The notes under the pieces: generated by a model
What the model was told of the DNA's origin: nothing
Seen by the model: the letters and a program-made list of their open reading frames with translations, nothing else
Database searches by the model: none
Part shown: positions 43,369 through 55,950 of the stretch, one piece after another
How the letters are laid out: every line of letters begins with the position of its first letter
How positions within the stretch are numbered: the stretch's first letter is position 1
Program-made: the position numbers and the translations under genes
DNA from: Epichloe hybrida
Lineage: Eukaryota; Ascomycota; Sordariomycetes; Hypocreales; Clavicipitaceae
NCBI GenBank assembly: GCA_019022495.1
Contig: JAFEKR010000004.1
Coordinates: forward strand, 2,418,001 to 2,482,000
DNA: 64,000 nucleotides
Reading direction: 5' to 3'

Positions 43369-43779
43369 GGGGATTTTTATTCCTGTGTCTGCTTTTTTAC
43401 TTTTTGCTTCTCTTTCCTTCCCTTTCGTTCCTTTTTCCTATGCCAGCCATCCCACTGCAACGGAACGATGAGCCGTTCCGTCCAGGCACATCGGGTATTA
43501 TTCCCGTGTCGCAGATGGCAAACAGGGCTGTTATGTTTCTGTGGTGGCCGAGGGGCAGAGTGATGACAATTCATGCGATGAGTTACACGCCGTGGTCCGA
43601 GAGCAACAGGGTAGGCAGGCCACAGCATGTTGGGGCGTGTCGTTCCATCTACTTCCGTACGCACGTCAACTCACTTGTCCACGTACACGGCAGCAACAAA
43701 AAGAATATATTATATTATACAGTGGCCACGGACTGACCCTCGGGACCCTCGAGGACGGCACCACCTGTCTCATCACTCA

Positions 43780-45028
43780 TCACGCGCTCGTGCTAAAGTA
43801 ATAATTCTCCCACAAATACTCATAGTCCTCCAGGATGCCCGCCACAAACCCAGGCATCCGCCCCCGAACACCACCCACGACGCCCTTTGTGATGTTGTCA
43901 TAAAACGCACCTCTCATAGCCCACCACCCCATCCCCCACCTCCTCTTGTTCCACTCATCCCTCTCCAGCGCCGTGGTCCTCAAGCCGCCATCCCTCAGCT
44001 GGCGGGCGGCGTAATCCACCGCCAGTCCCGCCAGCCACGGCGTCCACGACTTCTTGTTCTTGCTTCTCGCAAGAGCGACCGCGTAGACGAGCGGTGCCAG
44101 GATGTGCAGCACCTCGGCTGCTTGCGACGCGCCCTGGAGTCGGTTGAGAAGCTTATTCGCAGGCTTGATATCATCCGCCGTGAGAACCCGACCGAGCAAG
44201 TACGAGCTGATATCGCTCGGTTCGGGCAGCGAGGGAAGACTCATTCCCGTTCGGGGCATCTTCCATTTCCGCTCATACAGCGGCTTCGACTTGTCGTCCA
44301 TGGCAGAGACGTCCATCAGCCCCGCATCCAGCTCTGCCTGCCCAACCTCGACCTGCTCCTGCTCCTGCTCCAGCTCCATCTCGCCGAGCACGTCCTCATC
44401 CTCAGGGATAGGTTCCCTCTCCGGCAGCGCCGGCGTCACCAACGGCCTCGACCGCGTCACCCGCAGGAGGAGCAGCCGGCAAACAGCCTTGATGGCCTCT
44501 ATTGCCACGACGACCTTCCATCGCGTCCTTTCCCCGCCCTTGCGCTTGGCCGTCATCTCGCATAGCAGCTCCGTGTAGATGACCATTTGGAGCACCATGG
44601 CTATCCGGCGATAGAGCTTGCTTTTCTGCGCCCAGAACCGCGTGTATCGAGAGTGCGCTGTGCGCAGAGGCGGCGGAACAGGGAGTCGCGACACGGCACG
44701 TGCGAGAAGAGTATCGTGGTAGAGAGAGAGGAGTTGGACACCTGAATGTATTGACTCGGATGCGATTTCCGCATCGCGAAAGCGGCCTTGAAACGTCCCC
44801 GTGTTAGAATAATGGGATGCTTGTATGAAAAATTTGGCGGGGCCCAAATAAAAACCTCCCCCCTTCCCCCCCCAAAAAAAAAGCCTGCGTGCTTCGAGTA
44901 TCTCGTGTCGAACAAAACATACCAGGAATGATATATGTCAAGCTCCGCAGAGCACTCTCTATCTGGCTGACCTGGCCGGCGTTCTTGGTGACGAAGTCAT
45001 CGTACATACCCAGCCACTGCGGCGGCAT
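43780..45028 (-). CDS. pex16: Peroxisomal membrane protein PEX16
   Basis: Two exons on the minus strand, 44923-45028 and 43780-44786, are joined across a 136-bp intron and encode 370 residues. Pex16 acts at the ER and peroxisomal membrane in the insertion of peroxisomal membrane proteins. The N-terminus WLGMYDDFVTKNAGQVSQIE and the exon junction LTYIIPG-RFRDAEIASESIHSGVQLLSLYHD are characteristic. Two hydrophobic regions lie near HILAPLVYAVALA and in the central part, and the C-terminus AGILEDYEYLWENYYFSTSA matches the family. The intron contains a homopolymer run (C then A) near 44865-44882. The protein is of normal length with no breaks. Confidence 0.93.
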
Positions 45029-45608
45029 GGCTAGAATTTGCCCGTGAACTCACTGCCGGGATGGGTTTTTTTTTTATTAGTATATTTCCCGCTCTTTTGG
45101 AATCGGGTAGATGCAGGTTTTGTTTTTTCGCTACAGGGTGGGCGTGCGTCGGCCAAGTCGCGCAAACGTATAGAACTGTCGTGTATCATGGAGTCGACGG
45201 GCAGGTACGCCGTATCTGGCGAGTTACTGTCAGTGCCGGAAAGCTGCGGCGATGTCTGATTGATGAAGTGAAGTTCAGGGTTGCGGCCTGAATGGAGACC
45301 GAGGTAATAATAACGCTGTTCTCACCGAAAGCGGCTTAACGTCAATGTGGGGCAAGTGAGTCTTGGGCTCGTTGAGCTAGAATAAGCGGGCTACCCTAGA
45401 GCGCTGGCCTATTTGCCGCAAATTTACAATTGGCTTTGAAGAGTAAAATAAGAGGCGTGCCGCGAATCGTGCATTCGCTAAGACGCGAAGCTACCCTTTT
45501 TTCAACCAGATTCAATCTTCACCAGGATGGTTCGGTAGCATGCGCGAACAAACCGTCTTCTTATGCTTGCGCATTTAGTTTCATCTACTTCATTCATCGT
45601 TCTCTTAT
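45029..45608. other. Intergenic
   Basis: The upstream region of pex16 and the 3' flank of the next minus-strand gene. A T-run lies at 45065-45074. No gene recognised. Confidence 0.5.
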
Positions 45609-48306
45609 TTATAGCACCGCGAATCCTGCTTGCTCCAGCTCCTTGCCTGTCGGAAGGATCGGACGCCCTTGCATCGGAAAAGGCCAGAACAGAGGATTCT
45701 CCATACTTTCTGCGGCCGAGCCTACTTGGCGTTCCTCATCCTCCTTGCCTACGATTGCTTTTCCTGTTCCTGTGCCCATTTCAGAGATGTAATCATCAGC
45801 GCTGACGTTTGGCGCGAAAAAGTTGAGGCTGCCTGTGTAGGGTCGAACGATCTGATCGTAGTCGTCGGCCGGTAGATTCTGCCCTTTAAACTCGACATCA
45901 ATATTCCACTTCTTGGCGAGATACCGCAGTATGTTGAGTGCTTGTTCGGCAAAGTGATGACAGGGAGCCATCTCCGTCAGGTCAGCGATGCCTCGCTGCA
46001 GGGCTTCTTTGACGCTGGGGTCAATTTTGACTGCTTTCTTGATGTCAGACGGTGTCGCTTGGCCGGGACTCATGGCTTCCGCGGCCGAAGCAACGATGAC
46101 GAGATGCATTATGGATGAGGTGAGTACAAAGTACGGCACAAAGGATGGTGTTCGCCGCAGGGTATATAACTGGGAGTAGGAGGTGAGAAGCCCTTGTATG
46201 GCATCGGCGGCCTGAGTGCATACGTCCTTGGGCAGGATCTTGGAACCGGCGATTCGTAGCTTGATGAGTGGACGGAAGAGGAGGAGGATGGCGAAGTGGT
46301 AGTACATACTGGGAGGTTGTTAGACGCATCGCCGGCAGATGAGGTTAGTATCAATGTGATGTAGGTATATGAACTTACTGTGCAAACAACACAGCAGGGG
46401 TAAAGTTATGCCCCAGCCGTAAGACTTCCGGTATTCGATCATACCAATTCAAGTACTGTGTATATATCTTCAACAGCTCTCTCGCCGTCAGGGGCTTGCC
46501 CGGAGAGTGCAGCATGTACAGTGATTGGTGGACGAGTTCACTTAGCTCACAGAAACATTTGTACACAGACCGTACGTTTGAAGGTTGCTCGCATGATCGT
46601 TGGAGAGGGGCTCCTGCATTGGGAGGAAGTAGTAGAGGAAAACCGTTAGTCACGAAGCTACATTCGGGGTGACGGAAGCGCTATACGGATTAACTTACCA
46701 TCGTCTGTGTAAGGAACCCACAATGACGCCTCAATGTTACCAATGATACCAGGCTTCGGCGGTAAATGGGGAAAGCAAGAGCATTGGGGCAATGATCCCG
46801 TCGCCAAAGACCAAGCGTGGTCCAACGCAAAGGCCCCCCAGAATGTAGCCGATTGCACCGCTAGCTCATCCTCATCCAACCCCTCTTGCAACCGGTTCAA
46901 GCCCATCTCCACAGCCAGCCGGATGCTCTGTCCGGCATAGTACCAGCTTTCCGAGTCTCGACCACAGCTCGCCTCTCGAATCGACATTATCCCCAGAGCT
47001 TGAATAGTAGTCAGATTGTGATGGTCCGTCTCCTGATTGAACAGGCGTTGCGACTCCTTGAAGAAGTGGTCGCCTGATGTGTACGGATCGTTGGGATTCG
47101 CCCTCGTCATGGGCTGGGTCGAAAACCTACAACCAAGAGCGAGCAGGGCATTGACCAGAATCGGGGAGCAATATCGGTGGCGACCGTCGCGAAAGTCTTG
47201 CAAGAAATGTTCCTTGCTGAGCGATGCAAAAGTGGGATATTCCCAGCAGAAATAGAGCGCCAGGAGATGCAGCACGAGGTTGATATCGCCTGTTATGCCG
47301 GTCCACGTTTGTGGTGGTGTTTTCATCTCTGGCTCGTCCATGTACGTCAACACTTGCTCGAGGCCTCGGTACTTTCGATGGCTATTTTCAGACCTTTGGT
47401 CTATGGGCATGCTCTCGGCCCAGGAACCCACCCGCGACTGGCGTGGAACAGACACGTCCGCAGTCCAGTTCATCACATCAGGATACGAGTCGCTCCTAGC
47501 CGACCCGGTTTGGCTCATGTTCCAAGGACTAGTTTGTTGTGCGTCGCTTCGCAAACCAGGCTGTTGAGCTGCGATAGTGTCGACTCCCAGACCCGTACCC
47601 ATTGAACCACTAGTTCGAAAGCCCCCTATTGAACCCAACACGGTCTTAGTACACAGGTCAGAGTTATCAAATTGCGGAAACTTGGACGAGAGATACGTGC
47701 CTACTCCTGACGGCAGACTTACGCCAAGCCATTCTGCTATTCTTTCAACGGATAGGCCCTCGCGCAACCGCTTTAGCACTTCTTCCCATAGATCAGGCCG
47801 AACGAGAGCAGCGAAGACTTGATCGCTGGACCGCTGGCGTGAGCGGAGATTTTCGATCTCGGTTCGAAGAGTCTCCTTTGACTGTCGAACGGGAACCTCG
47901 TATACGCATTCGCTATCTTGTTGTGTCTTGCATCGTCCACACGGCCGTTGACCGTCACACTATTAACAAACCAGACATTCTATTAGCCATACATTTCTTG
48001 CCCCCCGCACCGAGACACTGAATGCTCTGGTCATGGGCCAATGCCATAGAAGCTGGCGACTGGATGTACCTTGGCGCGCTTCTTGCGACATTCTGTGCAT
48101 GCATTAGGCGTCACAACTCCTAAGCCCCTCCTACGCTTCGAGTTTTGTGGATGGCCCGTTTGCGGTTTCGACGATGCAGATGATGACGCCGCTGGTGTAG
48201 ACTGACTCTGTTGTCCGGAGGACTGCGCGCCATTTCCTTGTGGAGTGTTCCCCGTGCTGGACTGGCTTGGACCGGATGGGGTCTGGCTACTGCTGTCCCT
48301 GTCCAT
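45609..48306 (-). CDS. Zn2Cys6 transcription factor with fungal-specific regulatory domain
   Basis: Five exons on the minus strand (48070-48306, 47723-47959, 46699-47644, 46379-46613, 45609-46308) encode 784 residues; all junctions are GT-AG and in phase. The zinc cluster is ACTECRKKRAK-CDGQRPCGRCKTQQDSEC, split by an intron before the third Cys, and is followed by a linker with regularly spaced charged residues (RQSKETLRTEIENLRSR). The middle-homology region carries the fungal_trans signatures YCSPILVNALLALGCRFS and ESWYYAGQSIRLAVEMGLN. The first 60 residues are Ser/Gln/Pro-rich. The third intron (47645-47722, GTAAGT...CTAAG) is 78 bp, in frame and without stops, so retention is possible. 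It resembles proteins auto-annotated as NirA-like, but the cluster is not the NirA/NIT4 type and no target is assigned. Confidence 0.88.
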
Positions 48307-49485
48307 TTCTCGACGTGCGTATCGAGTGTCTAGTAAGAGTGAAGCCTGCCACGTGGCTTGTCCAAAGACGTGGGAGCAGGTGGGCTTTTCCGCCGACGTG
48401 TAGCAAGAGTCGTTTCGAGGGTGGAAGTGACAGACACGAGAAAAACCGTTGTAGTGAGCGCAACCGTTCCCAAAAACCAAAATGTCTATTCTCGGTGGGC
48501 GATCTGAAGCACCCAAGCCTGTATGTTGGTGGTAGAGGATCGCAACAAGTTATACATAGCGCGGGAGAAAAAGAGAATGTGAGACGAGGCTCCATGCATA
48601 GGTGATTAAATAGTCGGCGCGTGGATGTTTTGCACGAGAGCCCGTAGGTGAGTCGTGACTGTGAAGCACGGGCACATCAGGCGCAAGCGCGCAAAGTGTG
48701 TGATGGTGGCGGTGATGCGACGTTGAGCTGCGAGTCGTCGAACGTTGGTGTGTGTGTCGAGCACGTTACCCGGACAGGTATAGCGTGGACTGGGTCGATT
48801 TTTTTTTTTTTTGGCGTGATGAGTGGGTAAAGTCGATTTTGATGAGAAGTGCCGGCATCTGCCACCATGTTCACCACCGACGGTCCCTTGATCGTTCAAG
48901 GACCCCAAGATCCACTCGGAATCGCTTCTCGTCAATCCCTGATAATACGTGCGGAAGGACATTGACCCCAGTCGCGGTCCAGCTTGCGAATAACGGTGGG
49001 CTTTGTTGGCATCTCCTTGGTGCTGGTAAACCCTTGTGTCTGGACCAACGGTTGTTTTGGGTTAATAAGAAATCCATTGACGACACTTGTGTACTTGGGT
49101 AAATAATCAGTTTTAACATCAGCTCAAGTACCTAGGGGTCGTGGGCTCCTAGCACCCTGCTCTTGTGTACAAGTCAAGTGCGTTTTTATGTCAAATGTAC
49201 AAGTATTAAATCCAGTGTTAAGAAGAACTTTGTATGTGGGTTGACCGTGTCCGTCGTTTGTAGAGTGCATTTTGCTCATCCAATGCCCTTGCCCTTGCCC
49301 ATCTCCTCTGCTTACCAGTCTCAGTAGACTTTGCCGTGATGAATGAAACTTTTGCGGAAATTCGATGCCAGACCTAGCCCCATAGAAATAGCCCAACCAT
49401 GAACACCTGTTCTCGCCTTGAACTTTACTTTACACAGAATCCCCCATCCCAACAACGCTCCAGGGATTCCTCCCCCGAAAGCCTT
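48307..49485. other. Intergenic
   Basis: The promoter of the Zn2Cys6 gene and the 3' flank of the Brl1/Brr6 gene. A T-run lies at 48800-48811. No coding frame recognised. Confidence 0.5.
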
Positions 49486-51060
49486 TCAAAATCCCTTGCC
49501 CGGACTTTGTCCGTACTTGATAGGACTCAGTTGCCGGTCGCCTTTGCCGGGACTTCGCCGTCCCAATGGCGTGTAGAAGGCTTTCATGTTGATTGGCGAG
49601 TTGTCAGTGTCTGTGCCATCATCCAACAATGTCTTCTGTCTCTGCATCCTCGGTGTCTGTACAGGAACCAACATGTAGCCAGGTGTTATGCCAGGAGACC
49701 TAGCTTGATCATGCAGACTAGCTGCAGGCTGCGAAGGCGTTGGTGGCGTGGGTTTGTGTCCGCTGTCGTGCCGGCTGAACGCACTGAAGTTGACGGTGGT
49801 GCAAATCAATACGATTGCGAGTATCACGCCCTACAGGCCGAACGTTAGCCTTTCAATCCTGTCACGCTCTAAAAAAGGCAAAAGGGAGCCACTTACCCAA
49901 GCTTTGAGATGCATCGTTTCTGTAAACTCGTTGATGATCTCAGCTACTTGCTTCGCCGTTACCTTGACTCTCATTATAGCATCCGGATCCTGTCTCATGC
50001 AGTCATGCCATTCATCACAAAGTGCTTTCAGGGCAGGTCGATCGTTGTTCTTGCAACCGTTAATGGTCCATCTGTCCTGGCACGCTTCAATCTGACCAAG
50101 GAGATTCCGATGCTCCGCTAAGTTGGCATTATATATGTCGGCGCGAATGGTACTGACGACCGACCAACAGACGTAGGTCAGAACGGAAACGAGGAAGACG
50201 TTGGCCCCAAGCTGCATCCATCGTTGCATATGGTCCGGAGTATTGGGATATTTGTTCAGTGCATGGAAGAACGACTCGAACGGCCCCTTCTGCTTTCCTT
50301 GTCTTCCTTTGCCTTGAGAGTGGCTACTGCCCGGTCGGCCATCGCTAGTGTCAGAGCCCGAGTCCCAAGAGTCGCCATCATAGTCTCGAGAGACACTGCC
50401 AACATCCTTGTCTGAGTTGTGACGCTTCCTCTTCCGCATTGCTTTGTTGATATCTCGATGTCCACGAATTTCTCCCTTGCCGGGCGTATGCTTCTTGGAG
50501 GCACCACTTGTTTTGCCGTATCGGAGCGACTTATCTATCTTGATAGGGGTAAGAGTTGCACCCATCGATGCGTCAGCCCTCCGATCTACGTCTGGCGTAT
50601 CATTTGGATAATCAGATGCTTCTGTTGGAGCTGGGCTGTCCTCCGCTCCCGACGCCTCGGAGAAGACGCCTTCATCGACAGGCTTTCTGGGTGTCGTGAA
50701 AGCAGGGTTCCTGAACGGAGGAGCGGTAGTTTTGGAAGATAGCTGAGGAGTGAATCGTCCCGTCTGAGGAGGATGGGGTTGGGACTTTGATGGGGTCTGA
50801 AGACGGGCGAATGGGTTTGGCGGTCGGGAGGCTGATTTGAAAGGAGAGCCTAGCGCTTGAGTATCAGGTCAGCGAGAAGTGTATCAGTCACACACGCCAT
50901 AAGTACGGGGGAACCCCAACCAAGATTCCAAGATGTTGCATGATTACTGACTGTTTCTTTGTGCACTGTTCGCAGCTTGAGCGAAAGGACTGGTCGGGTC
51001 TAAAGGACCCTTGTCTTGGTATTCCCAATCCATGGGTCCCTCATATGTTCTGGCATCCAT
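49486..51060 (-). CDS. brl1: Nuclear envelope protein of the Brr6/Brl1 family
   Basis: Three exons on the minus strand (50952-51060, 49897-50849, 49486-49830) encode 468 residues. Brr6/Brl1 proteins are integral nuclear-envelope proteins needed for nuclear-pore assembly and membrane homeostasis. The domain contains a first membrane segment (WMQLGANVFLVSVLTYVCWSVV), a lumenal loop with four conserved Cys in the pattern EACQDRW...GCKNND...LCDEWHDCM, then the amphipathic VTAKQVAEIINEFTETM helix and a second membrane segment (VILAIVLICTTVNF) that spans the last splice junction. The N-terminal 200 residues are disordered and Pro/Ser-rich (FARLQTPSKSQPHPPQTGRF). It is divergent from the spn1/iws1 gene across about 500 bp. 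Confidence 0.92.
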
Positions 51061-51563
51061 GACGATAGATGGTAGAGTCGTTCCGATGTTGTCCGACGTA
51101 GAGAGCTAGGTATGATCGTCAAAGGGCGCTGATGCATCTTTTGAGGCCGTCTGTTATCGCCAACGGCAACCCGTACACTTATGCAAGTTGAAAGTAAACA
51201 ATCCATGTGGGTCGGACATGGACGTTAAAAGTGGATCGATTATGTCAGCAGAACGAGAACCCATCGCATTCAAACTCGAAACTGAAGCTTTGCTCTGATG
51301 AACGCCAACTAGCAAGTTAGGAAAGTGTCGACCTGATAGCCCAGCGCACCTTGTTTGGCCGTGAGACAAGAAAAAGAGTCTGCGCAGGTTCGACGATTCA
51401 TTCTCTGCCTCTGAATCTCAGCTCAAGAGCACGAGGAATTTGGACTTGCACCGGGTCCACTTTTCGATCAACGCTGTTTTCTACGGAGTACATTCAACTA
51501 TCCACCCCATTTCATCTACGAACCACGGTTTTTTAATTGTCTTGATAAACAACCGGCATCAAA
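51061..51563. promoter_or_regulatory. Divergent promoter between brl1 and spn1/iws1
   Basis: A 503-bp gap between head-to-head essential genes. It contains TACGGAGTA at 51482-51490, about 75 bp upstream of the spn1 ATG. No TATA box is obvious. Confidence 0.5.
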
Positions 51564-53003
51564 ATGTCTGATCGCTATTCCGCTGCTGGCTCGCCGGCGA
51601 ATGGAACCGTTGATGATGGCCAGGAACAAGAGTTCCAAGAAGCAGCAGCGGTGGCTGATTCTGATCGAGATTCCGACGCTCTGTCAGAAATTGACGAAAA
51701 CGAATTCGAAGACTACGATCCAGAGACAGCAAATATCGAAGACCGTCCTGTAGACATTGATGAGGATATTGCGCGGACGCTCAAGGCAAGCAAACGTAAG
51801 CGTATTGCTGGCGATGCTCCCAAGAAACCCAGAGAAGGTCGCCGAGAAAAGAAGAGACGAGACCGCGATGACGATGTTACGATGGAAGATGGAGCAAAAG
51901 ACACAGATGGAACCTCACAACGACGATATCGTCGGCCTGCTGATGGAGAAAGACGACGGGCAACAAAACCTGATACCCCTGAACCAGCAAACGAAGAAGA
52001 GTTGAGCCCTGAAGAACGAAGGAAAAAGGCCATAGATAGGGCATTGGACGCAGCTATCAAAAAAGGCGGAACGACCAAACGCCGACGCAAGGACGAAATT
52101 GTGAGCACTGGATAACCCCCAAACTAATGCAGGCATGTGGTCTAACGTAGCATCGCAGGACTTGGAAGACGAGATCGATGACCAACTCGCCGAACTGAAG
52201 GTCAGAATGGAAACGGCATGCCGAGCCGACAACGAAGCGCGCGGATCTAATCAACCTGCCGTTCACAAGCTGAAGCTCCTTCCTGATGTGAATGCTATTC
52301 TCAATCGGAATAATGTCCAGCACGCTGTCTTGGACCCAGACACAAACTTCTTACAACATGTCAAATTCTTCCTTGAGCCCCTCAACGACGGATCCTTGCC
52401 GGCGTATAACATACAGCGCGACTTGTTCATAGCACTTACTAAGCTGAACGTTGAGAAGGAAGCTCTGCTCAGCAGTGGTATTGGCAAAGTGGTCCTGTTC
52501 TACACCAGAAGCAAGAAGCCCGAACCTAGCATCAAGCGAATGGCTGAAAGACTTTTGGGTGAATGGAGTCGCCCCATTCTGAAAAGAACAGACGATTACA
52601 AGAAGCGACAGATTGAGAGTCGCGAATATGATTACCAGTATGTTTTGAACCAGCCAGTCTCTGTGGGGGCTTGCCACACGCTTTTCCGATATTCCTCTCG
52701 TCTCCCCGCGATGTTGTACTGACTTCTCCCAGGGCTGCCCGTCTGGCGCAGCGCCAAAAGATTGGCGCACAGTTCAACCTCACTCAGCGACCTGCGCTGT
52801 CTGCGCGCGACGCCGAACGCGAGCGTATCCTTGCCCCTGTTGGCTCGAATAATCGTGCTCGCATGGCGAACCTTCCAGAGAGTTACACCATCGCCCCTAA
52901 GAGTACGTTTGATGGAGCTCGAGGATCGGAACATAGGCCTCTTGGCGCGGGAGGTATGGAGGCATTCAGGAAGATGACACAGAAGAGCAAGAAGAGGGGT
53001 TGA
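51564..53003 (+). CDS. spn1: Transcription elongation factor Spn1/IWS1
   Basis: Three exons (51564-52100, 52159-52637, 52733-53003) encode 428 residues. Spn1/IWS1 binds Spt6 and RNA polymerase II in elongating chromatin. The N-terminal 180 residues are acidic, then lysine/arginine-rich and disordered (FEDYDPETANIEDRPVDIDEDIA, KASKRKRI). The folded core is the TFIIS N-terminal/LW domain: NIQRDLFIALTKLNVEKEAL, GIGKVVLFYTRSKKPEPSIK and RMAERLLGEWSRPILKR. The C-terminus (RPALSARDAERERILAP, SYTIAPKS) is also conserved. Introns are 58 and 95 bp with canonical ends. No breaks. Confidence 0.94.
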
Positions 53004-53331
53004 AGTGTAGTTGTTTTGTATTTGTGGGCATGAGGATTTTAGAACCATTGGGCGCTTTAGGTCTCAGAGGGAATAAATAAAATGCTGTTGACTGTTGAAC
53101 CATCCATTAAACAAAATGATGCCACAGCATACGCATACAGTAGAGATCGACCTGCTTGGTTGAGAACGTACATGTCTCAGCCTCAATTCAGCCAACTTAA
53201 ATACACCGCCGACAGCCTCCAATGTTGAGGCGCGAAACCGCAAGCTACCTGGTTGCCTGGCTCAAGTGCTGGTATTACAAAGAATATGTGAATCGGGCTT
53301 TTGGAAGACGATGCGATGCATACCCTGGGGA
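53004..53331. other. 3' flank of spn1 up to the MULE
   Basis: No gene recognised. It ends in the left copy of the 8-bp target duplication CCTGGGGA (53324-53331). Confidence 0.55.
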
Positions 53332-53375
53332 GTGAATTGCTCGGGGCGCAGCGATTTTTTGCTAGGTGCGCAGAA
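53332..53375 (+). repeat. Left terminal inverted repeat of the MULE
   Basis: 44 bp from GTGAATTGCTCGGGG to GTGCGCAGAA, complementary to 55907-55950 with a single C/T difference at the tenth to eleventh base. Confidence 0.93.
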
Positions 53376-54543
53376 ATCCCCACCGCCTCGCTTTTTCGGC
53401 GGTTAGGCCCGCTGCTATATGCCATAGTATATTTATAGTATAAATATATAGTAGCTTTACTAAATACTAAAATTAATAAATTTTTTAATAGACCTTTTCC
53501 CTTTAATTAGCATTATAACCTATATTATAATAGATAAAAATCCAGAAAACCTGCCCCTAAATTTGCCTCCCTTACTAGGTTATAGTAGCTTTAATAAACT
53601 TTATATTACTATATAAGCATTTAGTAAGTAAAATAGTATAGCTTTTAGTAAAAGTAGTATTTCCCTAAAAACCCTAATAAATAGTATTTAATAACCTTAC
53701 TCTAGCTAGCTTAACTATAATTATAGTGGCTATTAAAGGGCTCCTTAAGGCACTAGAATTTAATAAATACACTTCTAAAAAACTAACTATAGCTACTAGC
53801 TTAAGGTAATATTTACTAATAATTCTAGTTATTAGAAATAGTATTATAAAGAGTAAGGCTATTATAATTATAATAAATTAAGTAATTCTTCTAGGTATAT
53901 AATATATTATAAATTTATAAAGTAATAAAAGTAATAAATCTTATACCTTTTAAACTATATAAGCCTTTAACCTTAAAGTATTAGTATAATAATTTATAAT
54001 AATAAAGATAAAGAGCTTTATTTTATACCTAAAGATATTTATAATTAACACTAAAGAGCTTATTAAGATAAATTAGCTAGCTATATATTTACCTAGTGGT
54101 TTATTAAGGAATTATAAGAGAGAGGCTTACCTTATAAGTATATTTATAATAATAATAATTACATTAAAAGCGCTATTTAAACTTACCCTTCTTATATTAA
54201 AAAATAGAAGGTTTTTTTAGAATTTATTAGCATAGACTATACCTATAAAATAAACCACTAGGGTCTTTATCTATTAAATATTATCACTATTATAGATTAA
54301 AAATTAATTATAAATATTATATTTAGCTTTACTAAAACCAAAAAAGAAGAGGGCTATTATTAAATACTAGCCTTATTAGAAGAAATTCACTATAAGCTCT
54401 AAATACTAGCCCCTAAGGTTATTATAATAGACTTTAAAAAGGCACTAAAAAACGCCCTTAAGGTTATTTAGCCTAATACATAGTAGTAGCTTTATACGTA
54501 GCATATTTAAGTAAATATTAAGAATAACTTCTATAAGAAGTGA

Positions 54544-54578
<35 letters not shown>

Positions 54579-55906
54579 CAAATTAAAGGCTAAAGCCTTT
54601 AATAATAGCCTAATAAAAGCTTTTTTAGCGTTTAAAAAGCTACTTTACTTAGATATAATTAGCGATTTTTATTCTATTTAGATGCTTATAATTAATACAT
54701 ATAAATCATAGTAATTTACAATCCTTTACTATATAAAAGAGACATATCTTCTAGTTAAGTAATAGTAAGCTTATTATTTTATAAAGGAATTTTAAAATTT
54801 TAGTAAATAGGCAAATAGTTTTATAGAGGTCTCTTATAAAGCCTTAAAACTTAACCTATTTATAGGGACTAGTAACTTTCTATTACTTATAAATAGAATT
54901 CATTAAATACTTAAGACCTAAGAGCGTAATTATTACGCCCGTATAGCTAATAATAAAGTTAAGTAATGATTTTTAATTAATTATAAGGAATAGCTTAGTA
55001 AGCTACCTACATAGATTTCCTACTAAGCTATTAACCTTCTAATTAAGTAATATAAGCTTATTTAAGCTTATAAAACTAGAAAGTAAGCGCTTTAACCTTA
55101 TATAAGCTATTTTACTAAGTAGTTTAGTCTCCCTTATACTTATTATATTTTAATAAAGAAAACTAACTTTAAGCCACTATAAAAACATAAAATTAATTAC
55201 TATTAGTAGCTATAGAGACCCTTAGTAAGACCCTAATTAAATTCCTTACTTACTATTATATAAATTATAGCTAACTTTAATTTCTAAAACCTTAATAACC
55301 TATACCTTTATATTTATAATCCTATGCCTATCTTAACTTATTAGTAAAAGGTAGTAATAAATAGAAAAGATACTTAACACTACTCTTTAAGCTAGAATAA
55401 TAATAATAGTTAATAACTTAAGCCTTAATTAAGCTAATAAGGCATATAAAGGCCACTTACACTAAGTATTTAAAGAGACTACACGTAGGCTAAGATTAAT
55501 ACTACTATAAGAAATTAATACCACTAGTAGTAAGAAGCCTTATTCTCTTAATAATTAAATACTAATATAAATAATAGGTAAAGAGAAATAATTAAAGGAT
55601 AAGGCTCTCTTAAGATTAAGGAATTTATTCCTTTAATACTATTACTACTATTATAGCTAATAAATATAACTAGATAGGTAATTAAGGTACCTAGGTAGCT
55701 AGAATAACTAATAATTCTAGCCTAAAAGTGTACACTTTTAAAAAAAACACTAGAAAACACGTTTTTAAGTAATTTAGAGCTTACTTATAGTAGCGCTATT
55801 AAGAATTATTTAATTAAGGGCATTTACTACTATATATTTATACTATAAATATACTATAGCTTATAGTAATAGGGACGCTAGCCTAAAATCGGGGCGTGGT
55901 AGGGTA

Positions 55907-55950
55907 TTCTGCGCACCTAGCAAAAAATCGCTGCGCCCCAAGCAATTCAC
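55907..55950 (-). repeat. Right terminal inverted repeat of the MULE
   Basis: 44 bp from TTCTGCGCACCTAGC to CAAGCAATTCAC, the inverted partner of 53332-53375, followed directly by the target duplication CCTGGGGA. Confidence 0.93.

Larger units (their letters stand above)
37639..43779. other. About 6 kb without a recognisable gene
   Basis: ORFs of up to 200 codons occur on both strands but overlap freely, have no domains and no consistent splice signals. The stretch holds a (CGT/CAT)n microsatellite at 40585-40628, GC-rich and AT-rich patches, and copies of TACGGAGTA or its complement at 38435, 39838, 40797, 41586, 43346 and 43360. It may contain a long promoter for the C2H2 gene, long non-coding RNA, or decayed sequence. 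Confidence 0.5.
53332..55950 (+). mobile_element. RIP-degraded Mutator-like element, complete ends
   Basis: A 2619-bp, extremely AT-rich block between 44-bp inverted repeats (53332-53375 and 55907-55950; GTGAATTGCTCGGGGCGCAG outer part, one mismatch). It is flanked by CCTGGGGA on both sides (53324-53331 and 55951-55958), or by 9 bp if the last C is counted as target. Reading through stops in the plus direction at about 54229-54540 shows MULE transposase blocks: IDYTYK, LYLLNIITII, EEGYY.ILALLEEI and VIIIDFKKALKNALKVI followed by PNT. Many internal stops sit where CAA, CAG or TGG would be expected, the pattern left by RIP. The TIRs themselves kept GC-rich sequence. It is dead but structurally whole. 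Confidence 0.88.

Noticed and set aside
45609..48306. Calling the 784-residue Zn2Cys6 protein NirA/NIT4 or XlnR
   Set aside because: Its cluster sequence is not the NirA or XlnR type; only the general regulatory domain is shared.
53332..55950. hAT superfamily for the large TIR element, because of the 8-bp duplication
   Set aside because: The 44-bp TIRs and the IDYTYK and VIIIDFKKALK blocks fit Mutator-like transposases better, and the duplication can be read as 9 bp.
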